Part shown: positions 36,376 to 48,425 of the stretch, in pieces
How positions within the stretch are numbered: the first letter of the stretch is position 1
Layout: every line of letters begins with the position of its first letter
Assembly (NCBI GenBank): GCA_950295325.1
Contig: OX485808.1
Span: 43,795,180-43,859,179, forward strand
Source: Polytrichum commune
Lineage: Eukaryota > Streptophyta > Polytrichopsida > Polytrichales > Polytrichaceae
Direction: 5' to 3'
Length of the DNA stretch: 64,000 nucleotides
Made by a program: the position numbers and the translations under genes
Notes under the pieces: generated by a model
Seen by the model: the letters and a program-made list of their open reading frames with translations, nothing else
Told to the model about the DNA's origin: nothing
The model's database searches: none

Positions 36376-39300
36376 AGGCTCGCATTCAGAATGAGCAACA
36401 TCGATCTTCATGGGATGCCTGCGGAGGAACTCCTCATCCTCTATGCGACTGTTTTTGAGAACAAGAATACCAGCCTAGGTCAACCCATAATTTTTGCATT
36501 CAGGAAGATGGCATCAAAGGATGGAGATCCTAGCGAGCAAGTCACTGCCTACTTTCTACAGGCCCTTGCCTACAGAGCAGGATGTATATTGGAGGATGGC
36601 ATGGAGTCTGAGAGCAAAGTTCACTATCCTCATAAAGCTCATGGTATGCTATCGCCGACCCAAACTTGCAATATTTTTCAGAGCATTGAAACCAATGATT
36701 TGGGATTGAGAGCATCTGAAACTTTGACCTGAGAACCTGAGAATTTGGAAAGTCTGTTTACCTAATAGAGTTTGTAGACCTGATCAAGTCGTTGAGGTGT
36801 TTCTCGTCACCGTTCATCTGTGCATATTCGGTGGCTGTTGACAACACAAGGGTTCTCTGTCCAGTAACTAGTAGAGAGGTAGATGAATCTACCCCTGGTG
36901 AAAGTGGTATGTCCCCCCTACCAGATATATTAGGACAGCGGTGATGACCTTTAGGGCCCTGTGCAAGACAGATGGGCTGGGCACATTGCCCAGCTTTGCT
37001 GCACCGCAGTTGGTTTTAGCTGCTAGGGAGGCCAGCAGTCGGGCAAGCGGCTACCACCAAGGCAAGCCATCACGCAGGCTGTAAGAATGCAGTAAAAACG
37101 CAGACTGCATTCTACCCAACGAAATAAACACACTTGTATTTTACCCAACGGTATACAAATAAATTTTACTGAGAGTTTTTACTGTTTCATTCAGTTTTTG
37201 CTTTCTACTGTTGCAGTCCAAGTCTTCAAGGGCTGCCGGGTTGTGGAAGCCATGGGCATGTGCCCAGCCCTAGAGGAGTATGATGGACTGCTGTCCTAGG
37301 ATCGACTTCCAAGTCTAGCTCCTAATACTCAGACAACTTGAAACCTCTGTCCAGTATTTAGTGTAAAGGTAAATGGGATTACTGGAGAAAGTGGTACATC
37401 TACCCATATAATAGATAATAGGGCAGGGAAGGATTTGTGCTGTTTACGTAAATTCATCCATTGAGTAGGTGAAAATACATTGAATTATATTATAACCTGT
37501 ATATGACGATCTTAAGCTGATTTGACTCCGAAAATATCATCAGAGACTTCTAATTAGAGACCCAAAATTAGTGTAACGGAGTCTAGTTGGGATGAATCGG
37601 CCCTCAATCTTATAGGAAACTTGTTTTTACTAGAGCGCCTACATCCACGATGGATGAGTTTACATAGATGCCATGAGTCCCAAGCGTGTTGTGACGGAGG
37701 TGATGAAGTTTAAGTCCCTGTGCAAGTCAGGGAAGTTGATGGACTAGAGACTATACGTCCTAGGATCAACTTCAAGTCTCGGTCTTGATACTCAAATATA
37801 TTTAACCTTCTGTCCACTATCTAGTAAGAGGTAGATGGGATCAATGGGAAAAGTACTGGTACATCTACTTCTACCATAGATATTAGGAGAGAGGTGATGT
37901 ATGTTGGGACCCCTGTGCAAGGCAAGGGAATATGATGGACGACAAAGGCCTCGTTTCCTAGCATGAACTCGTCGTGTTCCTGATACTCGATCAACTTCAA
38001 CTTCACGATAACATGCCAAGATGTTTACATGTACCAAAGAATATGCAATTTAAAATGTAATAACTGATAACAGAGAACAGGTAGAACAAAATTGAAATAC
38101 CATGATCAAGAAGAGTAACACCTTAGAACCGAGCTCTAGCTCCAGAATTAGCTATAAGGAACGTGGGTGTTATTCAATCATTTTCTTAATTGGACACCTA
38201 TTTTTGATTGGTGTATGAGTACGTAGGTGAGGATCAAAGAATAAACATCATAAAGGTATATGTTTTGAAGAGATTTGTCTATGTCTTCAAATTTTATTAA
38301 TTACTACACATTCAATAGTGAACACAATTGGGAGGACCTATGTATTCAATTAAATGTATTCAGTTAAAAAATTAACAAACATGCACTTCCGATATTTATA
38401 ACTAAATCAAGGGATGTCTGATTCTCATTCCAATTTTTTCTGATGGTTCGTTGTAGAATGCTAGTGCAGCGCAAGTTTTGTCGTGTAAATCTAATTGGTA
38501 GAAGCTGGAGATCATTAAAAATAGACCAAATAACACCCAAATACCTTTGTACTAAGTCTTTAGATATCCTATGAGTGAGCTGCAACCCATGGACCAAATT
38601 AAAGAGACTCATTACTTGGTCTAATGATCTCTAGTTTGGCCAATGGGACAAGCCGATTTCAAGTGACAGGTACAGGACTCACGGCTATGAATAAGCAGTA
38701 CTTAGATTTAGATTCTTGTATTTCACATCTGAAGTCGACTACTCACGAAACTGGGTTCCTCTCATCCAGCCTTCCAGAAAAGAATTGAACAAGGCTGGTA
38801 TTTATACTGTTATCACTCCATTTCGGACTATAATCCATTTCAAGTGTGAAATGGGGTTCATCATCTTGAAGTTTACTTTATTGAGCACCCCAATTCCCTA
38901 GTTTCCCAGTTTCTCCCACTTCAACATAATTGTGAGCTCACAACAGATCATGAAAGATGGAGATGAACACCCAGGCTGTATGCTTCGCTTGACAGGTTTT
39001 CAATTCAAAAGGTTTCGTGTTCATGTTTCCACTCTGAAACCCTCCTGTACTTATAATGACTTCTCTTTCAAGGTAATCTCTAGTATTTGCAAATATTACA
39101 AACTCTGAGTTGTAGCTGTAACGTATGTAAGCAGGCTCTGAAACTGACTGACTGACTAACTGACTTATCATTCGGCTGTAACCAATTGACAGAAGTAAAG
39201 TGGATGGAGAGGAAACTGAACTTCAACGAGCTCACAAGCCTCGTAGAGGTGACCCGTTACTACCGCTACGACTATGTGGCGGCCAACGGAGCATGACTGG

Positions 39301-40271
39301 AAGCGTTTGAGGGCTTGAAGCGGATACACATACTGGAATTCAGCACAACCCAATGCATTCAATGGCCTACCTTCATCGACGCTCTAGCGGATCGCGTGGA
39401 CGGCCTCACCACGTTCGCCTCACCATCTCTAGCGTCACACCGCCCAGGCCTCCCAGACTGCCACCGACCTACGAAGAATTGGGCCCTTGAATGACTGCCT
39501 TTGCTCGCAGGAAAGGAGTCCTCTTCGAGTTCCACATCCTACCGCAACCGCTGGAGAGTCTGCAGGCGAGTGACTTTGGGCTGCGAGAAGAGGGAGCTCT
39601 AGGCGTCAACTGTGTACTGCGGCTGCACTACCTTGCAGATGAAACCGCAGCCGGTCCAACAAATCTCTCGCAACATCATCATGATGAGCAATCTCGGAGA
39701 TCAAGCACTCCAGCAAGTTAGAGGAGATTTTGCAAGCAAATTTATCATCAGCATACCCTCGAGACAAGTTTCTTCAGCTGATGCTGTCCTTGAACCCTGC
39801 CATCTTGACACTGTACGAAGAGGACTACAAAACCACCTCCCCGGATCTCGTGTCCCCTCAAACATTCCTATGGCTGCGAGTGGATCCCCTTCGACATTCT
39901 GGCCACATCCTCGCCACTTGAGCGTCATTCGTCTGGAGCAGGAGCAGGATCAGGAGGTGGACAAGAACATTTAAAACATCGTCACCTTCGAAGGAGTGCA
40001 TCGCATTGAGCGATTGGAGTCCAAATCCCAGTGGTCAAAAAGGATGCGGCGCCTCAAGTTCCGTGCCCTTTCCTTCACCGACGACGTGGTTGCTGAGCTG
40101 CGAGATGTGGTGGGCAGCCATGCGGGCGGATGGGGCATGAAGTCAGACGACGAGTCCGGCGATGGTGGAATCCAGATCCTGTCATGGAAGGGCCACAATG
40201 TCACCTTCGCTTTTTTTGGGCTTCCTCGCCCGCGTCGCTCACCAACACCTGTCAACTCATGTGCAGTCTGA
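36376..40271 (+). pseudogene. Broken paralogue of the SCL32-like GRAS gene
   Basis: Two exons of the intact gene are recognisable. Exon 4 equivalent 36376-36643 (acceptor CTCTCCAG, donor CATG|GTATGC) encodes PAEELLILYATVFENKNTSL, still open and in the same phase. Exon 5 equivalent starts at 39209 after TTGACAG and reads EVKWMERKLNFNELTSLVEV, but GCATGA replaces a leucine codon (stop near 39294), and a deletion after the LADRVDG equivalent (near 39400) shifts the frame; further shifts follow. The SAW-region equivalent near 40100-40230 (WGMKSDDESGDGGIQILSWK) is still readable in one frame. Exons 1-3 were not found. Together this is a host-gene duplicate that has lost function. Confidence 0.85.
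36840..38010 (+). repeat. Three diverged tandem blocks in the paralogue's intron
   Basis: Blocks starting near 36850, 37345 and 37810 share TCTGTCCAGTA, then AGAGGTAGATG, then GGTACATCTAC, and are followed by GCCCTGTGCAAG and CCTAGGATC-type wording at matching distances. Unit length is about 460-490 bp; the last copy is shortened. They expand the intron between the exon 4 and exon 5 equivalents to about 2.5 kb compared with 579 bp in the intact gene. Confidence 0.65.
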
Positions 40272-40392
40272 AATTGACTCCATCGGATTTTGCATGTGCA
40301 GTCCTCCACCTTAACCCTCCTGCACTCTGTCCTTAGCTCAGACTCGAGGTGGACCAGCATTAAATTGTCACTGTTGTCAATTTCTTGAGATA

Positions 40393-40695
40393 ATGCAGAA
40401 CATGTCCTTCCTTGAACCCTGCCATCTTGACACTCATGCGACACTACCTCCCCGGACCTCTCCCGTTGAAAACATCTCTACAGCTACGAGTGACTCAAGT
40501 TTTGTGATGCCCTCCTCTTCGCCAATTGAGGATGTGGTGGTGCGACTAAGGGATAAGGTCGGCAGCCATGCGTGCGGATCGATGGGGGATAAAGTCCGAC
40601 AGCGAGGCTGGCGATGGTGGAATCCAGATCCTGTCATGGAAGGGCCCCTATGTCACCAACTTTGCTTCTTCAGCTTGGGCTCCAACAAATGTTAA
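40393..40695 (+). pseudogene. Second, internally deleted GRAS 3' fragment
   Basis: This piece repeats parts of the preceding pseudogene: TTGAACCCTGCCATCTTGAC matches 39790-39809, and CGATGGTGGAATCCAGATCC with the following TGTCATGGAAGGGCC matches 40160-40194. A stretch of roughly 250 bp between those segments is missing. It therefore represents a further tandem partial duplication of the GRAS C-terminal region after the pseudogene formed. Confidence 0.8.
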
Positions 40696-40742
40696 TTCAC
40701 CTACATTTTACACAGCCTTATGATTCATTGAGGTATGTGGCG

Positions 40743-40783
40743 AATTCTTAACCAGACCTGAATCATAGGTGTCTGGTTAAGAA
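40743..40783. repeat. Hairpin, 14-bp perfect arms
   Basis: ATTCTTAACCAGAC and its exact complement are separated by 13 nt just 3' of the GRAS fragment. Could be the remains of a small MITE; no function can be assigned. Confidence 0.6.
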
Positions 40784-41590
40784 TCACCGAAATTCTGAAT
40801 CAGGAACATTGTCATTTTGATCCAATGGCCCAAACCGTCTGTGCTGGAAATTGTTGCAAGTGATCCCAACAATAGGGTCACATAACTTACCTTTAACTTA
40901 CCCTGTCTAAAAGCGACTTATAATCGCAATTGCATAATGAATCCTATACTTATTCTAGGCTATCTTTAGAACCAGTAAATCTGCGTATAAATTTATCCTC
41001 TGTATGTTGTGGTGGCCTCTCTGGAGGTCTGCATGCCCATTCTCAACAAGGCTTCTTAAGACTTACATTTATATAAGTTTGGATTTGAGGTATATCTGCA
41101 TGGCCATCCCTGACTTGAGTAACTACCAGTTTGAAGTGCTTTTTTCTTCTTCTTCAATTCAGAGCTGTTGTGCATGCGCCGTGTGTTGGCTTCTGAGCCT
41201 ACATGCATGCTTTCCCACACTTGGAGGAATGCGTCTTGGGCACTTTAAGAAACAAGGTAAGCTTACAGACTCTGGTGTTTTTTAGAGTTCAAAACTCATT
41301 GCAAGTGCAGATGATGCCACTTGGCTGCCGTAAATATCTCTCATACAGGTACGTACTACGTAGTGTTTCTACAAATTCTCATCTATTTGCAGTCACGAAG
41401 TAATCAAAGATTATTTCATTATTATTCACTGCTATATTTGAGACATGCTGGAGCTGGGAATCTCATTCATCTCTAAGTATATAATATGACCAATGCACAG
41501 CTTGGGATTTGTGTCGTCTGTAAACTCACCCTTCGTGATGAAGGGGCAAACAAGTCCCTTATAAGGTTGAGGGCTGATTTATTCCAATTA

Positions 41591-41802
41591 CACTAAATAT
41601 TGCATTTGGTGTCACTTACTATTTGTAATTAGGCAGTGTTGTAAAGATAGATTGTACATCTCATTTTTTGCCTATAAGGTCAAAACGGGTTGTTTGGATA
41701 TTATAAGACAAATGTTTATTTGGTAAAAAATACATTAATAGTAAAAAGGTATACCATTGTCCAACTCCAAATAGTAAGTGACACTAAATACAATATATAG
41801 TG
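41591..41802. mobile_element. TA-flanked MITE, 212 bp
   Basis: Imperfect TIRs of about 50 bp: left CACTAAATATTGCATTTGGT, right (inward) CACTATATATTGTATTTAGT, both continuing GTCACTTACTATTTG. TA is duplicated at 41589-41590 and 41803-41804. A sister copy of exactly the same length is reconstructed at 58824-60392. Consistent with a non-autonomous Tc1/mariner-type element. Confidence 0.8.
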
Positions 41803-41804
41803 TA

Positions 41805-44383
41805 GACTCCACTAGATAAATTTGTAAGTTTTTAATGCTATTTTTGGGGTTAAATATAAGAAATAGTCATTTTCATGCATCTCCTTAAAGGATGAGTTTA
41901 CATAGACACCACGAAGCCCTAGCCCTAGTGCACTTGGCATGATCGTTGCTTATAGGTAGGTAGATAGGTTGAAATTGATCCAAGAGGTATTTAACCCTAA
42001 ACCAAAGTTGAATATAGCCTTTCAAGTTGGTCAATAATTGACTGTTAGTAGTCACTTTTCTTCTACTACATTGACACATTAAAGGTGGACGTGCCTAATT
42101 CATATACTTGTCTTAATTGGACACCTAAATTTGAGTGGTATGCATAACATTAAGTAGCAAGTCCGGAATGACCTTCTCAAAAGAGCATGAAACTGGCGCG
42201 TGCCGGTTTGATGCTCTTTCAAGAGCAAAGGTAGTGCTACTTTTGAGTTTACTTAGGTTATTTTTAATTTCTTTGGGTAGTTATTTTCAATGCTTAGAGT
42301 TAATTATGTCGGTTTCTAGGACAAAGCTACTGCTAAGTGGTGGTAAATGTTCTAATCTAGGCTAAATTATGATCTAAACAAATCTAAATAGCTTTAAAGT
42401 AACGGAAGTATTGGTGAGCTCAAAAAGGTAGTTACACTTTTTGAAAAAGTCTCCCGACACCCGCATTGGAAACCTCTTTGATACCTTTTTGAAGCTACTA
42501 TATTTGATTATTTATCCATTCAATCACTCTTGCTTTGCAAGCTTTTCCCTTCTTGTTGAGGTGTTATTGCGGGTACTCAAAGGGTACCCTCCTAGCATTG
42601 CTACTTAATGTTATGATATGGTTAGGTCTGACTCCAAGAACTAAAAACACATGTGATTAAAAGAGATGCATGCTCAAATTATGATAACTACTCTAGGCTC
42701 AATAGCGAACATAATCGGAGGGACTTATATGACCATTTATTGAGCATAAAATTTTTGAATCACTTTGATGAGAAATAAGATATTCATGTGAGCTCCAAAA
42801 AATATCATGAGGAAAGTGGCTACAGCCTCGATTTGCTAAGTTCCATCTTAGAATTATATACTAATGTACATGGACAATACATCCAGCGTTTTGGGTTGCA
42901 TCTATTCATCTAGGAAGGAAGTGAACAAATTTGCGGGTCAATGCAACGGTTTATGGGGCCAATTTTTCTGTTGCTTGGATCCAAGCCTATGTGAAGGTAT
43001 AATTTTAGTTTTCTTTTCACGTTCCGTAAGTTTCTTGTCTCATTTAGTCATCATTCCGTCATCCATTCCATAGCCAGAAGTAGATACAAATGTTTTTTTC
43101 AAGGTTGTCCAAATGAAACATTGTGACCAAATTCCATAACATCTCTCAAATGACCATACAGTGGATGGTTGAACTTTCTTACACAAAACTCTGATACCTC
43201 TAAGAAACTTCAATTTGTACAGTTGGATCCAAAATAAAAGCATGCATTTGGATGTTCAAAATTTTCACAGTTGGTCTCTGTAGATCTTGCTTTTTGACTG
43301 TTTTGTGACTGAGGCTGATTGACAAGGACAAGTAATTCTTGAATCATCCTTCATCTCTCAAGATAATGTTGAAGAGTTGATAAAAACCCAATGACATCAA
43401 ATGACAGGCCGGCAGTCACCAAATCGTGCATTAGAATGTATCGCTGATGACATGATGTCACTATGTCTCCATGTATTCAAAATTTGATCACTTCAATACC
43501 AAGAGAGTCCCGGAGTGTGAAATTTAGGTGACTGAAAACAGTTTCAAATTGATCGACTGAGTACTAGGGATTGTGCAAACCTATCTCTTTCTTCAAAGTT
43601 GTATAGAAGTTCAGATCAGTCGTCTTGATTGGACACCTGTGTTTGAGGGGTGTAAGGCAAAGTTTGTAGTTAATATGGACACCAGAAAAGCACTTGTCAT
43701 GATGAGATTGGACAATGTACTCCAAATAATATAAACACCATTGTAGGTTAAATTAGGGCTGGTTAACATGGGGCCCCAAGTCCCACTCATGTTAGCAAGT
43801 CCCAACATCTTGCAAAAAGTCCCAACTTTTGAGCCTCAACATACCACTTAAATATGGTTAAACATCATTTTAGTTGGATCTTGATTATCTTGTGCAAAAT
43901 TGTTTGTGAGTATTATGTTGAGAGTTTTTGGGTCTATCTTTTTGCTCAACCCAACTCTCAACACAAGTTCCAAGTCTCATCACCAAAAAGTGTAATCATG
44001 TAGGCATCCAAATGACTACATGTCTCAAGTCCCAAGTCCCAAATGGTTGTCATACTTGGGACTTGAGACTTGAGACCTTGTCTGAAGTGGTAAGTCCCAA
44101 ATCTCAAGCTCTCAACGGCTGAGATTGGACGCATTGACTTCAAGTGACGTGGGCCCTATTCATGGGCCTATCTTCACTTGGACCTCCTAGGACTTTTGCA
44201 TCTATGTGATTCGATACTAATTCTGAACCAGATGACACAATTCCTGACGTCATCCAACTAGATTTGAAAGTGCCCCGATAGGGTGATTATATATAGTGGC
44301 AAGATCATCAGAATGATAAGGGTCCTGGGTTTTAGGGGTTAGGGCATCTTTTCTAATTATAATGCAGGATCACCATGTTGTAG
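41805..44383. other. Intergenic; one strong hairpin
   Basis: No gene supported. CTCAAGTCCCAAGT at 44024-44037 and its exact complement at 44054-44067 form a hairpin within a stretch (about 43750-44165) rich in AAGTCCCA words and bounded by loosely inverted GGGC/GCCC ends, possibly an old MITE. Other frames here show no domain. Confidence 0.45.
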
Positions 44384-44392
44384 GTTACATCG

Positions 44393-45602
44393 GGCGGACA
44401 TTAAGGCCGCCCCTACGAACTATGGGGGTGTCAGATCCGGGCGGGGTGGCAGCCTCCAGGGAAATTTCTGAACCTGACCGAAAACTGCTGCCCAACCCGC
44501 CCAACTTCGAAAAAAATTGCCCTTGCATTCTTGAAGACCGTTTGACTACAAATCCCATATTGAGTGCACTTCGCCTTGAAGGTCTAAAATCCAATATATA
44601 TGTGCACTTCCAATTTGTAAATAAGCAATTCATTGGGATTTCATTCCGGAAATGAAACCATCAATGAAGCACGTAATTAACTTGGAGGTCAAGTAAAATT
44701 ACAAAATCCTCATTAACATTGAGGTTATAATTTTTATGACTTACCATTTGAAATTGTCTTTGTCATTCTAAAATGACACTTAAATTTAGTGTGCTGGTTT
44801 AGTATGTATATTTTATAATATTTTAGTAACGCCGCCTACTTTCACAAGTATTCATACACATTCAAACCAATTAAGTGTGATTTAATGTCATTAAGTCTAA
44901 TTAATTCGGATTAATCCTAGTTAAGCCCAAATAAATCAGAAAAGTATGCTTACCAAATTAAGTAAGACTAATTAATTATAAATTTTAATTAATGGAATTA
45001 AATATAATTAATTCCATTAATTAAATGAACCAATTCATTCCAGTAATTAATTCATTACAGTCATTCATTTCAGTAATTAAATGAATTAATGAATTAATTA
45101 CAGTAATTAAATTAATTAAATTAATTAATTGAATGTGTATGAATACTTGTGAAAGTAGGCGGTGCTACTAAAATATTACAAAATATAGATACTAAACCAA
45201 CACACTAAATTTAAGTGTCATTTTAGAATGACAAAGACAATTTCAAATGGTAAGTCATAAAAATTATAACCTCAATGTTAATGAGGATTTTGTAATTTTA
45301 TTTGACCTCCAAGTTAATTACGTGCTTCATTGATGGTTTCATTTCCGGAATGAAATCCCAATAAATTGCTTATTTACAAATTGGAAGTGCACATATATAT
45401 TAGATTTTAGACCTTGAAGGCGAAGTGCACTCAATATGGGATTTGTAGTCAAACGGTCTTCAAGAATGCAAGGGCAATATTTTTTTCGAAGTTGGGCGGG
45501 GCGGGTAGCAGTTTTCGGTCGGGTTCAGAAATTTCCCTGGAGGTTGCCCCCCGCCCGGATCTGACACCCCCATAGTTCGTAGGGGCGGACTTAATGTCCG
45601 CC
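44393..45602. mobile_element. Long-TIR foldback element, Mutator-like, 1,210 bp
   Basis: Two arms of about 480 bp (44393-44870 and 45130-45602) are nearly exact inverted copies, starting GGCGGACATTAAG at each end. A perfect 9-bp target duplication, GTTACATCG, flanks it (44384-44392 and 45603-45611), the size expected of Mutator-like elements. The centre is an AATTAATT-rich spacer of about 260 bp. No transposase is encoded; frames inside the arms are artefacts. Arm identity is high (a few percent differences by eye), suggesting a young insertion. Confidence 0.88.
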
Positions 45603-45611
45603 GTTACATCG

Positions 45612-46724
45612 TATGATGGTTTCAATAGAATTAGAAATTCAATATTATTAATGTGGATGTATAGAGAAGTCCAAAACAAATCTATCAACATGAATCTTAG
45701 GGGAAGTCTTGACTTGATGCGTAGCTTTGTCTTCTATCATTTTCAACTCTAAACAGTTTCAGTTCTCACAATCTGGTTGCAAGTAACTTCTTATTCCATG
45801 CATATTCACAGCAGCCTTTTTTTTTAAGGCGAAATTTCGCCAAAAAATGAAAAAAAAAAAAAAGTTGCGTGACACCTGTATGTTAAATTATGGGATGGAA
45901 TGACGCGTGTCTCGCCGAATTCCATCCCTCGAGAGCGTTAAGTACGCCATATCCCATCATTGCCTGGGATGATTTTCGCCAGCTCACCCCCACCAACTCC
46001 AATTCGATTTGATGAGCCCTCGCCGCCTCCCGCCTCCCATCCGTCTGTGTCTTGCCGCCTTATGGAACTTCTCTTCACCTCCTTCGTTTTTTTCCGTTGG
46101 GCAGGGTTTAAGTCGCGCCAGATGCGCTCCATTCGTCGCTCTCAACTCCCGCCTACATCGCTCTCCTTCCTTCGCCCTCTTCCTCCTTCATCGCTGGGTG
46201 TACTCGCCAATTAATCTTCTTCTCTTCAATGCCAGTCGCCATTTGCAATTGCCATTTCTGCTGATTAGTTGCTTTAGGGGCCTCCTTCACTGTCTCAGCC
46301 CTTGCACATCACATCATCTTCAAGCTCCCTTTCAATTTCCTTTGCAATGTGTGTTGATTGTGTAGGTTGTTGTTGTTCCGTGTCGCTCTCCATTGAATTG
46401 TTGCAATCATCTGCAATGGAATTCACAAGCTTGGGTTTAGTATATAATGTGCACATGCTGAATTGCATTGCACAACCTGTTCTTCTTCCTTGCGATCATC
46501 TTCTTTGCTCATTTGCGATCATCTTCTGTCTTTGCTCATTTGCTCATTTGCTCCTTTGCGATCATCTCCTTTGCTCATTTGCGATCATTTTCTGTCTTTG
46601 CTCATTTGCGATCATCTTCTGTCTTTGCTCATTTGCTTATATGCTCCTTTGCTCATTTGCTTAACTCATTTCCTTGTGTTTCCTTGGTGCAATCTTGTGT
46701 TTCCCTAAACCCTGTCTCCCTGCG
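45612..46724. other. 5' flank of the hAT gene; hairpins and a 25-bp-type tandem repeat
   Basis: Contains a perfect palindrome GGCGAAATTTCGCC at 45829-45842, a hairpin with arms GGGATGGAAT/ATTCCATCCC at 45892-45928, and a tandem array at about 46490-46665 built from TTTGCTCATTTGCGATCATC-type units. Frames over the array encode only repeated residues. Sequence from about 45950 is pyrimidine-rich on the plus strand, like a transcribed leader. Confidence 0.5.
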
Positions 46725-48393
46725 ATGGATGGCGATGGCGATGTTGTATCTCTTCACCCTGGGGCCGCAAGCTGTTCTTCGCAGAGGAAGAAGAAGGCCA
46801 GCACCGATGCACACCGTGAGAGTGTGCTCAGCGCGAAGGCGGAGAGAGGCCGAGTGAAGCGCGTACATCGACAAAATACGCTGGTGTACTACGCCTCCTC
46901 CCGCAACCGTGACAATACGATGCCGCTGGAGACTCAACGCAATGTGCCGCACCCGATCTCTGATGCGAGCGTCTGCTGCACTGCCACCTGCGCCTATGGA
47001 TGATTTGGACGCCGTTGCAGCAAGTCCAGGCGAGTCCTCCGACGCACGCCATGGGGGAGCTGCGAACTGCATCATCATCTCCACCACTTCGGAGGATTGA
47101 GGTGCAGAGACACCCACCGATCTGCAAGAGGTAAGTGTTCCTGACACCGATGAGGATTTCGATGAGGATGGTGAGAGTCTAAATCCTAAAAAGAAACCAA
47201 GAAAAAACTATGATCTAACAAGGAAGTTTCAATTGGAGTGGGCTTGTAAACTTCCATGGGCAGAGGGAATCCTAACAAACAATGGTAGGTTGCACATGGT
47301 AAAATGCACAGTTTGCTCTACCATGGAGAAATCAGATAGGTTGATGCAACCTAAGTGGGATACTCTTAAGAAGCATGAGGGAAGGCGCAAGGCAATAAGA
47401 AACATGCCGGCCTATAATGTGAAAAAAAGGGAGTGGTATATGGCTAAGGACTCTAAACATAAAAAGAATTTGGCACTGTACAATGCCAGAGCTCCCGATA
47501 ATGTGCTGCAACAATTGAATCAGTCGAATAGGTTAGAGAGGGAGAAGAAAAAAGTGCAGTTTGCAACCCTGTTCCAAATTCTGGCCGATGGTCGTCCTAT
47601 GCTGGAGTATGAGAGTAGGGCAGCCTTGTATGAATTTCTGAATGTCCCAAATTTCCCTAGGATGCATTGGTCAGACAATTCAGGTTGGATTATGGCTGAT
47701 TTCATGTATGCTGAAGTGAGGACTGCCATTTCTAGAGTCTTGGTGGGTGCTAACTATGTTGCACTAACATGTGATGAAATGACCACAATTGACAATGGCT
47801 CATGGATATCCATCCATGCCTATGTGGTCCAGAATTGGAGTCGTGTCCCTTACCTGATATCACTTGAGAAGGTTGTTGAAGGATCTGGTTCAGACAACCT
47901 AACCCAGGTGATCATAGACGCCTTGACCCAAGCTTCCAAATTGGAGAGGCTTGCTCTTGCCAAAATGCTGCTGTGCTTCGGTGCAGATGGTGTTAGTACT
48001 TTCCAGGGTCCAAAAACTGGTGTAACTCACCAGATTCAGAGTAAGTATGCTCCTTTTGCACTTGGAGTGCATTGCATGGCACATAGGTGCAACTTGGCCT
48101 TCAAGACACTGTCCCAGCTTGATATAATGAGCCGTATCAAGGGTTTGCTAAAGAGCTCTCATGCTTACTTCAAGCATTCGCCGAAGAGGCATCTAGAATT
48201 TGTGAAACTTGCTGATTTGATGGAGACAAAGGGTTTGAAGCTCCTAAAACATGTGAAGACCAAATGGGTCTCTTTGATTGAACCTTTGAGACGTATTATA
48301 CAAGAATACAGGGTCCTATTAGCGAAGATGAAGGCGGACAACGATTCGAAGGAGAAGTCAGCTGAGGTAATTTGCTTGCCTTCATGTGTGTGT

Positions 48394-48425
<32 letters not shown>

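Noticed and set aside
44362-45691. Frames reading PNPPNFEKNCP and similar in both halves of the element
   Set aside because: They are mirror-image translations of the long terminal inverted repeats; no transposase features.
46302-46857. Long overlapping frames rich in Leu, Cys, Ser and Phe
   Set aside because: They translate a TTTGCTCATTTGCGATCATC-type tandem repeat in all frames; this is a repeat-bearing leader, not a gene.
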